DNA from: Laguncularia racemosa
Taxonomy: Eukaryota; Streptophyta; Magnoliopsida; Myrtales; Combretaceae
NCBI GenBank assembly: GCA_037954665.1
Contig: JBBMOL010000136.1
Coordinates: 1,748,501 to 1,812,500 of the forward strand
Direction: 5' to 3'
DNA length: 64,000 bases
Shown here: one piece after another, positions 34,562 through 46,622 of the stretch
Layout of the letters: every line of letters begins with the position of its first letter
Numbering within the stretch: the first letter of the stretch is position 1
Position numbers and translations under genes: made by a program
The notes under the pieces: model-generated
Databases searched by the model: none
The model's input: only the letters and a program-made list of their open reading frames with translations
What the model was told of the DNA's origin: nothing

Positions 34562-36613
34562 TGATGGGAATCTACCCAGTGATCTTGATGGACAGGGAAC
34601 TTAATTTGGGATGATCCAAATCACTTACTTGCATACATATTTTTCTTTATCTAATAAAAGTTTGAATGATAATCTAGCAAGTACAACGATCATTCTTCAC
34701 AAGATGCCACATGAACTTCACTGTTGGTCAAATTAGGGACATCACCAGATTCACATTCAATGGCCTGCCATGATCAACATTGACTCGACGAATTGGCTCT
34801 TTGAAGATTATTATCTTTTGTACTTGTAATTTATTTTCCTTGAACCATTTATTTTTTAAGCTTTTGGGACATTTTATTTGGTTGTATTTTCAGTTTTAGG
34901 ACTGGCTACCCTTTAGTGGCATAGTTGTAATTTTTTGTCATCTTAACCCTAAAGGGACCAATAATAAATACTTGCTTAAGTAAGGTTTAGAGGGGAGGAG
35001 ATAGTACACATTTTGCTGCCTAAATTTTCGTGAGAATTAGAGTTCATCCCAATTTTCATAAAACTCTTATCAATTTCTTCCAGGAATTGTGGTGAGTAGC
35101 AACTAAAGGAATTGTGACTCATATCATTTCCTTGGTTGTTTTCCTTTTCTATGCTAGTGTGTAATATCTAGTGTTGATTAGGATTGGTTCTTTTGGTTCT
35201 TCATTCATGTCAATTGTAGGATCCATTTGTATCATTATATTGTTCTCAATTTAGTGGAATTGGTTCCTATAATGAATTATCATTGTGAAGTTTCAATTGC
35301 TAGTGGGATTTGATGTGCTTAAATCCACTTAGAAGCACAATCAAAAGACTTAAGAAAACGCAATCTCAAGTCAAGGCAAAACCGGTTCCAAAAAAGGGCA
35401 AAATAGCATGAACCAAGTGAAGGTGCAATGAAATCTAAATGTTCAAAGATATAATTATAATACCACAATGATAATATCTTCTAACAACACTCTAATCTCA
35501 TATAATCCATGCAAATAACCCATAAATTCAAAAGAAAACCTCAATTATAAGAATTCCTTTCCAATAGAGAAGAACACGTTTTCAAGTGGATTCTTCAATG
35601 ATGATCCAAATCCAATTGCTAAGTACTTCAAATAAACACAATATTTCGTGAACAATAAGATGTATTTCTGACCAAGAACTATCTCAATTCAACCCTAGAT
35701 ATGACACACTAGAGAAGAAAAGAAATCACAACAAAATGAAATTGATACAACTCACAATTTCAAGATGTTGCACTCGCCACAATTTCAACTCTTGGGATTG
35801 AAATTGATAAGAGTTTAGATGACAATTAGGAACCCTAATTCTCACGTGAAAGGTAGTGTTTGATCTGCAAAAATAAGCCTCCTCAAACCCTCTCTTAAGC
35901 AAGTATTTATACTTATTACTCCTAGGGTTAAAAAGTGCTCAAAATTACAAGTTTGCCACTTTTAAGGTGGCTAACCCTAAATGAAAATTACAAGGAAATA
36001 AAAGTGTCCCAAAACCAAAATACAATCAAAATAGTTCATAAAAGAAGAAATATATAAAAGAAATGGTTTTCAAGATGCCGATCTTCTATAGGATCCATCG
36101 GCCTAGCTCATCGCCGGTTCAGGTCGGTCCATGGATAACCCATAAGTTGAGTTTGAGGGAGTTTGTCCATTACCCTATAAAATATGATAAGTGTGCCTGT
36201 TGGAAAACACAATACAAGAATAATAGAAAAGAGGTTAATATATAAATAATTCTGCAGTCGATCTGCTCAAAATGGGCCCTCAACGCCAAGATTTGAAATC
36301 CTTCAGTTCTTGCCCTAATGATAGGTCTTGTCGGATTTTTATTCCTATCAGGATTGCTAATTTGTGTGGAGACTTTACATAAGGGATTCACGTCTTTTTG
36401 TAGCCTTGATCATTTTTAATTTCATTTGTTCTTATATTGAGTGTTTAATCCAATTGAGGACAACATTATTTGGTGTTGAGATTAGTTGATCTACAAATTG
36501 GATTACAAAGGTTTTAAGGTTCATGCCATAAGCTAGGGTTATTGATTTGGATTTGAATTGAGGTTTATTCACTTGTTTATATGTATATACTTTAATCAAT
36601 TTAAGGCATATCA
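34562..36613 (+). mobile_element. Solo gypsy LTR (C family) carrying a nested solo LTR
   Basis: Starts TGATGGGAAT and ends GGCATATCA with a perfect GACAG duplication (34557-34561, 36614-36618). The first 750 bases align with the LTR of C. It is interrupted at 35310. Confidence 0.85.
35311..36350 (-). mobile_element. Solo gypsy LTR (B family, short U5)
   Basis: 1040 bases with a perfect GGATT duplication (35306-35310, 36351-36355). It ends at the position that is internal in element B, so it represents the LTR before the PBS-containing extension. Confidence 0.9.
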
Positions 36614-37857
36614 GACAGGTTAGACTTGGAACCGTCAAGGTGCGACAATCCCTTAATCACTTAGTTCGCACTTGGCGGAACAGTGATCCTCTGATCACTT
36701 TTGGTGCGTCTTGTAGTAGTGATGGCCTTCAATCTCATGCGATGTCTCGTGGAAATGTATGTCAAGTTTTAATCGAGTCCACTTCTTTAATTAATTGATT
36801 CATGGTGACCAGAAAACATATATAATCGCAACCAATTCTCATCCATGGCAATGAAGAAGCTACCAATCATTTAAGTCTACCACTCCAAGAACAATCAATA
36901 GGAAATCAATGAAGTCCTATAAACAAATCCACTACATCTCATATTCCCATTTACACAACAAGCAAAGATCATGCATTTCACATCATAAAATAAATAAGGA
37001 ACCTAGACCAAGTGGATGGGAACCATCCAACTATACATCAGGTTCTAGTTAACTTGACACCTCTGTGCTATTTATCTTAAACATCAAATCAACCACTTGA
37101 GATTGATTTACGATTATCATTCGTGACACCTCTATGTCATCGCACTTCTCAAGTGCTTAGTTATACACTCATTCAAGGGGTTAACATGTAATCACATGTA
37201 CATCCCTCCTATGTCCTCAAATACCTATGTATAATATATATATATCTACACATATATATAGGTTTGTAACATAGCTTTAACTAGAGGACCATTTACTATA
37301 TACCTTTCCTCACTTAGGAGGGCAAGAAAATAGAATTGTTAAATTGAAAAATCAAAGTTACATTCATGATTTATATAGTTATTTGCATGAGTGTAGATGT
37401 AATAGGAAAATAAATTTGCCTAAGCATATATATACATATTCAGAATTAAACTCTGATCTGTATACATAATGATATTTATATATCTTATTTCAGCTATGCA
37501 TACCTACTTGGTAGCTATAGAGGAAAAGTTAGGTTTATGTATTTTGGTCTAGTTCAAGGAAAACAATTTCAAATCATGATATTAGACCTATAGTAATAGC
37601 ACTAGCAAGATGGTGCAAAGTGCTATCTACCATAGCCCATTCTAATTTCTATATCAATACACTCGTATTTATTTGTAATTTACCTAATTACTAGTTTCTT
37701 TGTAACTTCTTTCCTAAACTCAATCAACCCCACTATATAACTCAAACTTAATAGAAATCACATTCAATTGCAATTACAACAAAGTAAATGAATTCACATA
37801 CATAGCATATCAACACATAACACAACATTGTAGCATATCATTAAGTTTCTCACTCAC

Positions 37858-38041
37858 TTGTTTAGGGTCGTTATATTCTTAGCCACTGTTGAGCGATTCC
37901 AACCGGTAAGCCCTTTAACTTCCTCTTAAAATCAGTGTCCTTTTGCAATGCTTCCTCAACCTAATCATAGAAAGTAGCATCTCCACTTGACTTTGGTAGT
38001 TTCCTAGCACTTGATATGTGTACTCTACTCATCTTGCATTT
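37858..38041 (-). pseudogene. Open segment in G2 matching 7466-7670 of G1
   Basis: Reads VHISSARKLPKSSGDATFYD, then the TAG shared with G1, and ends at a GTGAG donor-like site (37857). Unrecognised. See the G1 entry. Confidence 0.25.
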
Positions 38042-38559
38042 GATGGCAAGGTGTGAAGTCTCCACCTACAAGGTTTCCTGTCCTTTCTACTGGTTTTCAT
38101 CCTCACTCACGCTTCCACCACCTACATCAACCACTCTTTATACACATACATACCTACCTCCATCATAATAACGTCATATTCATACATACACGCAAGCTTA
38201 ACCTACATACATACATAAGATCAATACCTCCTTGCCTTTATTTTCCTAACTCTTCTTCTCCTTTCCTCACCCTTTTTCTGTCTTCAATTCTCACTTTCTC
38301 CTTCTTTCAACTTTTCCTCATCCTTTCTCCTTACTCTCCTCTTCCTTCTGACTCCCTTACATAACTTTCCCCCTTGTTTCCTTGCCGAGCTCCTTTCAAC
38401 CCCTCGGACTTCTCCAATTCCCCACTTCTTCTTCTCATTCCTCTTCACTCTTTTCTAGCCCACACTAATGCATGTGTATATTTCAAATCTTCCCTTCTAA
38501 TCCTCTATGTTTTTCCTCCTTTCTAGACATCCTCCATTTTCCTTTTCTTCTTCATATCT

Positions 38560-39225
38560 CCTACTTGTCGAACCCCACTTACACACCTTACACCATACCA
38601 TACACATACATAAGCACATTCCTACACAATCATACTATACACCTATTTACACGCATACACAACTGCACTTTGCAATCTTCTTTTCTCCTCAAGTCTACAT
38701 GCACCTACACATACACCACTAGTGCATACATACATACATACTTTACACATGTCTCACACCACTGACACGCACATACATATATACTCCGCATATACCTCTA
38801 CCACCAATACGTACATACCCACATACTCCGCACACACTACATACACCTTCCATACACATGTACCCATACTTGTATACAACACACACCATCGATACACTTA
38901 CACACATACTGCATACACCACACACCTTCTATACACATTTGTACATTCTCGCATACACCACACACCATCTCATACACATACATACATACCTTCACACATC
39001 CCACACCTTCCATACACATACACACATACCCTCACACACCACACACCATCACATACACATACACACATACCTCCACACACTACACACCTTCCATACACAT
39101 CCACACATACCCGCACACACCACACACCATCCATACACATACACACATACCCTCACACACCACACACCATCCATACACATACACACATTCTTGCACACAC
39201 TACACACCACCCATACACATACACA
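38560..39225. repeat. AC-rich minisatellite of G2, left part
   Basis: Clear 40-base period: CACACACCATCCATACACAT recurs at 39121 and 39161. Elements D and C both lie in this array; it continues at 44519-44626 and 49534-49610. Confidence 0.88.
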
Positions 39226-40054
39226 CATGATACGAACTACGCCAACCCGTGACGAAACCCAATACCAATACGTTCAGAATTCGTTGCCTAAGATGCCCAA
39301 ACACCTAAAGTGGAAACCGCGACCCGTTGTCTATAAGCGAGACAAGAACCTTGGTATAAAATGAAGACGCCACAATCAGGATGAAAGACTGATTGATAAG
39401 TCGGGATGTACGCCACGGAAATTAATCCGATAAGTTCGATTTAGTTCTTGAAGAACCAAGAGAGGTGCCTCTCAAAAGTGTTTAATGTTCAAAGATGTAA
39501 ATTCTTAAGTTGTTCTAAACCCTAGGAGCTTTTATACTAGGGTTACAATTCGTGAAAAACAAGTCCAAAACGATGTAGCTTAGATAAGTTGCGTAAAAAC
39601 ACGAAAACAGAACAAGCTGGCCGGCAGGGGATACACGGCCGTGTAGTTTGGCCGTGTACTTTTCTATGCACATTCCGGTCACATATACGACCGTGTACTT
39701 CTGGTCGTGTATCTTTCTGTGGATTTGCTTAACTCCATACACGGCCGTGCCTTTTAGCCATGTATGATTCTGTGCAATCTTGGAATTCCTACACGACTGT
39801 GCCTTGAACATACACGCCCTCTTCAACCCGTGTCCAGTGTGACTTGTATAAAAGCAAGGGTCTTCCCATAGTTGTTCCAATCCGTTCCAACTTCATGATT
39901 GCTCCAATCCTTTCCGACTTCATGGACATCCTTTATCAACCCGTTAAGTGCTTCCTTGAGTCGTTTCGCTCGACTTCTTGTGATCGGTCCAGGCGGCACT
40001 TCAAGAGGATCCACATTCCTTCTTCCGGCTTGACTCTCATCATGGATCTCATCA
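39226..40054 (-). repeat. 3' LTR of element D
   Basis: In element sense it begins TGATGAGATCCA and then TGATGAGAG. The 5' LTR begins at the second TGATGAG. Carries palindromic cassettes (39630-39830). Confidence 0.85.
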
Positions 40055-41136
40055 TTCCCTTCCTCTTGAAAAGGATTTGTCCTCAAATTGTCACCTACAT
40101 CAAATGGACTCAGATCAATAACATAAAACGTGACACTTACTGGATACTCACCTGGTAAATTTTTCTTGTAGGCATTATCATGGATTTTCTCAAGCATCGG
40201 AAATGGACCGTCTCCCCTAGGGTTCAACTTGGATCTCCTTTGCAATGGAAAACTCTCCTTGCAAAAATGCACCCAAACCCAATCTCCAGGCTGAAAAATC
40301 TTGGGTCTCTTGTCCTTGTTCACCCTTGAAGTGACCCTGGCATTTTGTTTTACAATCCTAATCATTACCTGTGCATGTAGCTTTCTCACAAAATCTGCCT
40401 TAAAATCAGCATCAAAACTTACAGACTTGTTAAGTGGCAATGGCAATAAATAAATAGGAACTAATGGGTTAAAATCATACACAATCTCAAATGGTGAACA
40501 ATGAGTAGTGTTATATAAAGCCCTGTTATATGCAAACTCCACAAATGGTAGACAATCCTTCCAAGTCCTAATGTTCTTCTCTATGATTGCCCCTAACAAT
40601 TGAATTAAAGTCCCGTTAACCACATCAATTTGCCCATCAATTTGTGGGTGACAGATAGTTGAAAACATCCATTTAGTTCCCAGCTTTTCCCACAATACTC
40701 TCCAAAAATGACTCAAAAATTTATCATCTCGATCACTAACAATGCTCCTAGGTATACCATGCGGACGCACTACCTTTTTAAAGAACGAATCGACAATGTG
40801 TATAGCATCATCAGTTTTATGACAAGGAATGAAATGAACCATTTTAAAAATCCTATCCATAACCACAAAATTAGAATCTCGACCATGCCTAGGCCTAGAT
40901 AATCCTAACACAAAATCTATGGAAATGTTTATCCATGGCTTATGAGGAATGACACTATACTCATATAACCAATCTAAGAAGTCATCTAAACAAGGAATGG
41001 GATGACGATACTTTACAGTAAGGTTGTTGATGGCGCAGCAGTCAACACGCATTCTCCATGTCCCATCCTTCTTAGGCACCAAAATCACAGGCACTGCACA
41101 TGGACTCATGCCTTCTCTCAGGTATCCCTTCTCCAT
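39823..41136 (-). CDS. RT-start/integrase fusion frame of element D
   Basis: 437 codons without a stop. Residues 10-57 are the start of reverse transcriptase (VPVILVPKKDGTWRM, HPIPCLDDFLDWLY); from about 60 it is integrase (SVIPHKPWINISIDF). The RT palm, RNase H and integrase zinc finger are missing at the same point as in H. Integrase aspartates are at 74 and 135, but the catalytic glutamate is aspartate 171 (QIDVVNG), so strand transfer is probably lost. A GPY/F-like module (RGDGPFPMLEKIHDNAY) and the acidic and GPITRSRAK tail follow; the last ~75 codons lie in the 3' LTR. The natural start is upstream in gag. Confidence 0.82.
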   Translation of the reverse strand: MEKGYLREGMSPCAVPVILVPKKDGTWRMRVDCCAINNLTVKYRHPIPCLDDFLDWLYEYSVIPHKPWINISIDFVLGLSRPRHGRDSNFVVMDRIFKMVHFIPCHKTDDAIHIVDSFFKKVVRPHGIPRSIVSDRDDKFLSHFWRVLWEKLGTKWMFSTICHPQIDGQIDVVNGTLIQLLGAIIEKNIRTWKDCLPFVEFAYNRALYNTTHCSPFEIVYDFNPLVPIYLLPLPLNKSVSFDADFKADFVRKLHAQVMIRIVKQNARVTSRVNKDKRPKIFQPGDWVWVHFCKESFPLQRRSKLNPRGDGPFPMLEKIHDNAYKKNLPGEYPVSVTFYVIDLSPFDVGDNLRTNPFQEEGNDEIHDESQAGRRNVDPLEVPPGPITRSRAKRLKEALNGLIKDVHEVGKDWSNHEVGTDWNNYGKTLAFIQVTLDTG

Positions 41137-41490
41137 TAACTCATCTACCTGCCTTTAGAGTTCCTTCGGAAAGACATTTTCAAAATCCTACATAAGAGAC
41201 ACAACCACACTAGGTAAAGCATTAGATAATTCGTTAGTAGTCAAACATGTTTCTTTAAAAACCAGAAACAACATAGGTTGCCTCATCACTAACGCTCTCC
41301 TTACTACACTCACTCTTGCCACACAACTCTCCTTTTGCAAGGCTACCCTCTCCTTTTCACTCACCACCAAAGTTGATCCCCCTTTAACTTGGCCTCTCAC
41401 ACTCTTTCCAGCCTTCCTCTCTTTTTCCTTTTGATCTTGACTTTTATATTCCTTTTTCTTCTCATTGTCTTTTGCTCTCTCACTCTCACT
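41137..41490 (-). pseudogene. Protease-RT linker of element D
   Basis: K/E-rich linker and the LVVSEKERVALQKESC...ETCLTTNELSNALP stretch, interrupted by stops near 41187 and 41157. Compared with H, about 40 codons (the GLPP...YRSNP region at the RT start) are deleted near 41160-41170. Confidence 0.7.
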
Positions 41491-41976
41491 TTACTTTTCA
41501 CTCACTTTATGTTTTGCAAAAGACTGTTGTAACTGCAACTGGTCCTCATACACTTGTTTGGGTGTTAACGGTTTAAGATTAAAGCTTTTCCCCTGGTGAA
41601 CAAGCGTATACTTGTTAGAAAAGCCATCATGAACAACCTTCCTATCAAATTGCCACGGCCTCCCCAACAACACATGACATGCTTGCATTGGCACTACATC
41701 ACATAACACCTCATCCTCATACCTACCAATGCGAAACCCAATCAATGTTTGCTTACTCACCTTAGTCTCTCCACTATCATTCAACCACTGCAATTTATAT
41801 GGACTAGGGTGTCTAACAGTTTTGAGGCCCGGCCTCTCAACAATAAAATTACTCACTACATTAGTGCAACTCCCTCCATCAATGATCAAACTACAAATGT
41901 GATCTCCTAGATAACATCTAGTACGAAATATATTATCTCTTTGCACCTCCTCTTCTTCCTTCACCTGCACATTCAA
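41491..41976 (-). CDS. Aspartic protease domain of element D
   Basis: An open frame of 161 codons: QRDNIFRTRCYLGDH, IIDGGSCTNVVSNF (active-site aspartate near residue 33), CDVVPMQACHVLLGRPW and VVHDGFSNKYTLV. A TGA at its upstream end (arginine CGA in H) and a TAA downstream isolate it from gag and pol, so it is a fragment of a polyprotein rather than a separate gene. Confidence 0.7.
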   Translation of the reverse strand: MNVQVKEEEEVQRDNIFRTRCYLGDHICSLIIDGGSCTNVVSNFIVERPGLKTVRHPSPYKLQWLNDSGETKVSKQTLIGFRIGRYEDEVLCDVVPMQACHVLLGRPWQFDRKVVHDGFSNKYTLVHQGKSFNLKPLTPKQVYEDQLQLQQSFAKHKVSEK

Positions 41977-43194
41977 CGCTCACTTCACTACTGCCACTAG
42001 CCTTCCCATTGCAGGCTCCTCATCATCACTAGCATCCTATAATGGAAGCATATCATCTTCTTCACTATCCCCCTCAGTCTCATACTCCCCATCATCACGC
42101 AAAATCATCACATGCCTATTTGGACATTGACTAGCAATATGGCCTCTACCTTGACATTTAAAACATCTAATGTCACAATTTCTAGAAGTAGAAGAATCAG
42201 GGTTACCTTAATTACCAGGAGTAGAACCCGCTTGCCTCAGCTCTCCTTTTGGTTTGGTGAGTAAAGGCTTTTCTTCCTTCTTCCAATGATTAGTCTTCCA
42301 AGTGGATGAACCATTACCCTATTGAAATCGTGCATTACTACTACCTCTCCTCTTGTGCTGGTTCTCAACCTTTATAGCCATGTGAACCATATTCTCCAAT
42401 TCTACATAATGCTGCAATTCAACCACATTTTGGATTTCTCTATTCAACCCCGCAAGAAACCTAGCCATTGTAGCCTCTCTATCCTCCTCTACATTCGCCC
42501 TAATCATAGTGACTTCCATCTCCTTGAAATACTCATCTACACTTCGGCTTCCCTGCCTCAAAGTTTGCAACTTGTTGTACAATTCACGACAGTAATACGC
42601 AAGCACAAACCGCTTCCTCATCACTCTTTTCATCTCTTCCCAAGACTCAATAGGTGGCTCGCCACTCCTTCTCCTATTCAACATTAATTAATCCCACCAC
42701 ACTATAGCATAATCCGAAAACTCAATGGCAGCAAGTTTTACTTTCTTTCTCCCACTATAGTTGTGAAAATCAAACACCATCTCCACCTTTTTCTCCCACT
42801 TTAAGTACGCCTCGGGATCATTCTTCCCTTGGAAAGGAGGAATCTTCATCTTTATGCTACTCAATTGATCATCCTCTCTATTCTTACCTCCTCTATCTTC
42901 CTAATCTCTAGTTCCTCTATTCCGACCACTATAACCTCTATAACTCCCAACAGAAGGCTCATAAAAAACATCATCCAACATTTCATCTCGACCCCTCGGT
43001 ACTCTCCTAAAACGACTCTCCCTCTTACGCCCTTGGAATACGTTTGTGGATTGCTCTAGTCTTTGCTCTACCGTCTCATGAATTTGTTCCATTCCCTCTT
43101 GGAACATCCTCTTCATCTCACCCCTCAACGCCTCAATTACTAACCTAGCATCAAACCTTCCCCTCTCACCTTCAGGAGAATGTTGTCTCGACAT
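41977..43194 (-). pseudogene. gag of element D
   Basis: Starts MSRQHSPEGERGRFD at 43194. Contains the gag core (LAAIEFSDYAIVWW, KRFVLAYYCRELYNKLQTLR), SVDEYFKEMEVTMIRANVEE, and the knuckle CFKCQGRGHIASQC (42121-42174). Stops at RD*EDR, WWD*LML, FQ*GNG, PGN*GNP and MLPL*DAS are all one-base changes of the H residues or of glutamine codons. It retains the RVMRK residues that H lost. Confidence 0.82.
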
Positions 43195-43688
43195 TGTCCC
43201 TACAGAAAAGATTAGTACTAATACAATTATATATAAAATTAAGCCTCACGATATACTCCCTTACGTGTTTCGCTCAACTGATGACATCACACAGTCACTC
43301 GTGTATTCTCACAAACAATGATGATATCAACTCGCCAATTCCTCTTCTCAATTCTTTTGGAACTAACCCAAACTACACCAATTCCCTTCCGTAGAATTCA
43401 AAACAACTCTAAGGTTCGTAAATTTTCCTCCATTTTTCTATCCGAATTTTTTTTTTCCGTCTTGTTTGTTGCTCTTGATCACGTTTTTCTTTTCTCTTCT
43501 TTTTTTTTTTGTCGTGATTTTTACTCTTTTTTTTTTTAACAATCGCCTAGTCGATATTACACTATCAAAAGACAATCAATATTATGAAATTGAATACGAT
43601 AATTGATATGAACGATTGGAGTTAGGGTTTTTGATATTACCTTCCTCAACCGAACTTGATGTTTTGACAAATCTAAGCTCTGATACCA
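43195..43688 (-). other. Leader and PBS of element D
   Basis: Non-coding. PBS complement GCTCTGATACCA at 43677-43688. The stretch 43318-43345 is the unoccupied form of the site where B entered H. Confidence 0.8.
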
Positions 43689-43691
43689 AAC

Positions 43692-44518
43692 TGATACGAA
43701 CCACGCCAACTTGTGACGAAACCCAATACCAATACGTTCGGAATTCGTTGCCTAAGACGCCCAAACACCTAAAGTGGAAACCGTGACCCATTGTCTATAA
43801 GCGAGACAAGAACCTTGGTATAAAATGAAGACGCCACAATCGGGATGAAAGTCCGATTGATAAGTCGGGATGAACGCCACAGAAATTAATCCGATAAGTT
43901 CGATTTAGTTCTTGAAGAACCAAGAGAGGTGCCTCTCAAAAGTGTTTAATGTTCAAAGATGTAAATTCTTAAGTTGTTCTAAACCCTAAGAGCTTTTATA
44001 CTAGGATTACAATTCGTGAAAAACAAGTCCAAAACGACGTAGCTTAGATAAGTTGCGTAAAAACACGAAAATAGAACAAGCTGGCAGGCAGGGGATACAC
44101 GGCCGTGTACTTTGGCCGTGTACTTTTCTATGCACATTCCGGTCACATACACAACCGTGTACTTCTGGTCGTGTATCTTTCTGTGGATTTGCTTGACTCC
44201 ATACACGGCCGTGCCTTTTAGCCGTGTATCTAGCCGTGTATGATTATGTGCAATCTTGGAATTCCTACATGGTCGTGCCTTGAACATACACACCCTCTTC
44301 AACCCGTGTCCAGTGTGACTTGTATAAAAGCAAGGGTCTTCCCATGGTTGTTCCAATCCGTTCCAACTTCATGATTTCTCCAATCCTTTCCGACTTCATG
44401 GACATCCTTTATCAACCCGTTAAGTGCTTCCTTGAGTCGTTTTACTCGACTTCTTGTGACCGGTCCAGGCGGCACTTCAAGAGGATCCACATTCCTTCTT
44501 CCAACTTGACTCTCATCA
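43692..44518 (-). repeat. 5' LTR of element D
   Basis: 827 bases. It is 12 bases shorter at its outer end than the 3' LTR and has a 12-base duplication (CTAGCCGTGTAT, near 44229-44240) in the palindromic cassette. Confidence 0.85.
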
Positions 44519-44626
44519 ACACATACCCGCACTCACTACATACCACCTCATACATATACATACATTCTCACACACACTACACACCATCCATACATATACA
44601 CATACCGCACACACTACACACCTTCC

Positions 44627-45645
44627 TGATGAGAAATTTTTCGGCACCGCCTATACCTTCAAAACTAGATTTGGCTGATGGTCCAAATCGCTTATATTTT
44701 TACTTTATATCTTTTTATCTAATAAATATTTGAGAAACAATCTTACAGGTACAATTATAATTCTCCATGGGATGCCAATATGTCCTACACTAGTTGATGG
44801 CCATGGGACATCTTCAGATTTACAATTAATGATCCACTGTGATTGTATCCATTCCGAAGCATTGGCTCATGAAGATTTATGATATTTTTGTACTTTATAA
44901 TTGTTCTATGGACTATTTTATGTTGTATTTTCTTTTGGAACACTTTCATTTTTTATTGTAATTTCCATTTAGGACCGGCCACCTTAAAAGTGGCATAGTT
45001 GTAATTTTTGTCCATTTTCTAACCCTAAGGGTAGCAAGTATAAATACTTGCTTATAGTAGGGTTTGAAGAGGCCAAAATTTTTCAGAATTAACATCACAT
45101 TTTTGTGAGAGGGCTTAGGGTTTCCCTAGTTCCATTTTCTCTTATCAATTTCAATTTCTAAGAGTTGAAATGGTGGTGAGTGCAACAAAGGAAAATTGTA
45201 AGTAATATCAATTCCTTCTTTGTTGTGTTTCCTTTTCATCACTAGTGAGTCATATCTAGGGTTGAATTGGATGTTCTTGGTCATATGTTTTATTGCATTT
45301 GTAATCAATTATCATGTTATAAGATTGAATGGTTTTAGCATTTGTTATCATCAATAATTTTTGAATCATTTTGTGATGTGAATTATCATTGTTGGAAGAG
45401 GAGAATCACGGGATTGGATCTTGTCATCTTGGTGTATTTCACGTGGATTTCACTTGTATTTATTGTTAATTGGAGAAGTTTATCATTGTTGGTTTGTTGA
45501 TTGCATCTTTGAACCTTCGGATTTCATCAAATCTCCATTAAGGTTCTCGTAATTTCATAGTCCTATCGAACCGGTTCATATATGTGAGTTGAGGTTGTTT
45601 CTTTAATTCATTTGCATGTGCTTAGGCTTGGTTTTGAGCGCATCA
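44627..45645 (+). repeat. 5' LTR of element C
   Basis: TGATGAGAAA to GCGCATCA. Telo-box dyad: AACCCTA 45021-45027, AGCAAGTATAAATACTTGCT 45033-45052, TAGGGTTT 45058-45065. No captured PBS. Confidence 0.9.
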
Positions 45646-46622
45646 TTTTTTGGTATCAGAGCTTAAGGTTTGTGAGAAGGGATTGCTTGCAATTTGAATT
45701 TGGAAATTAAGTATTGTTGTATTACCATCTTGAACCGAATTGTAGAAGTGAAAATTGAAGTAATTGATTATGTTGTTAAGGTGTTATGATTGTTGCTTGT
45801 TGATGTAGATGTGGAGCATTTGTGATTGCTTTTTCCTCTTGAGTTCATCGTGATTAATTAAAGGGAAATGATCATTGTGATTAGTTGAGGGAAGTGGAGT
45901 TTCGGAAATTGATTTTTGTACCTTCATCTTGCCGTGAGTTATTTATTGAGGAAGAAAGGGAAAGTTCTTGAATTGAATTGAATTTAAAAAATTGAGTTGT
46001 TGTCTTCATCCTTGCCGTGAGTTAATTGTTTAAGGAAGAAGGGAAGTTTTTGAATTGAATTCCATCATTTAGGGATTCAAATAGTTGAAGCATTGTTAAT
46101 TAGTGTATGTTGTTACCTTGACATTGCGGAATTGGAAGGGTCATTTCCTTGGCAGATTTGTTCAATTTGTGTGCAGAATTAGGAAACTATTTTGAATTCA
46201 AATCAATCATTAGTTATAGAGTTATTGTGTATTGATCACTTTAATTGCACATTAACTAGTTGGAATCAATCGCTTGCCATTTGGAGAAGTATCCATATTT
46301 GGTTCCATTTTTGTTGTTGTTGTCGTGGAAGTGAAGAGCTAAACCATGATTATTAGTGTTGTGTGTAGTGAAGGATTGCAACATATTATAGTTTGTTTGA
46401 ATTAAGTGCATTGTGTGTATTGTGTAAGTGGCGGTGTGAGTAATTTTGGCGTGAAATTGTGTTGTGAAGTGAGTGTCTTGTGGATTATAGAAGTGTTGCA
46501 CTGCGATGTGTTGATTTTATTGTGGAGAAGAGTATGTTGTGTGGCATTAGAAGCAGTGTGATTGTGAGGTGTATCCTTTGCTTCAAATTGTCCTTGTGGT
46601 TCAATCTACCGAGTTTACAACT
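45646..46622 (+). other. PBS and leader of element C
   Basis: PBS TGGTATCAGAGC at 45651-45662. The rest is a G/T-rich leader with no frame of note up to the gag start. Confidence 0.75.

Larger units (their letters stand above)
39226..44518 (-). mobile_element. Ty3/gypsy element D with RT-integrase fusion
   Basis: LTRs 39226-40054 and 43692-44518, PBS complement 43677-43688, and a perfect ACACA duplication (39221-39225, 44519-44523) in the G2 minisatellite. Gag, protease and a pol frame are present, with the same internal deletion as H. Confidence 0.92.

Noticed and set aside
36063..36245. 60-codon frames repeated in several B-family LTRs (also 15898-16080 and 19118-19300, minus)
   Set aside because: They are antisense to the LTR-encoded integrase tail and recur only because the LTRs do.
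39001..39225. CRISPR-like array from the regular 40-base period
   Set aside because: Units are contiguous and degenerate without unique spacers, and this is a plant genome; it is a minisatellite.
38053..39364. Open frames of up to 176 codons in G2
   Set aside because: Same AC-rich array; different frames open from G1.
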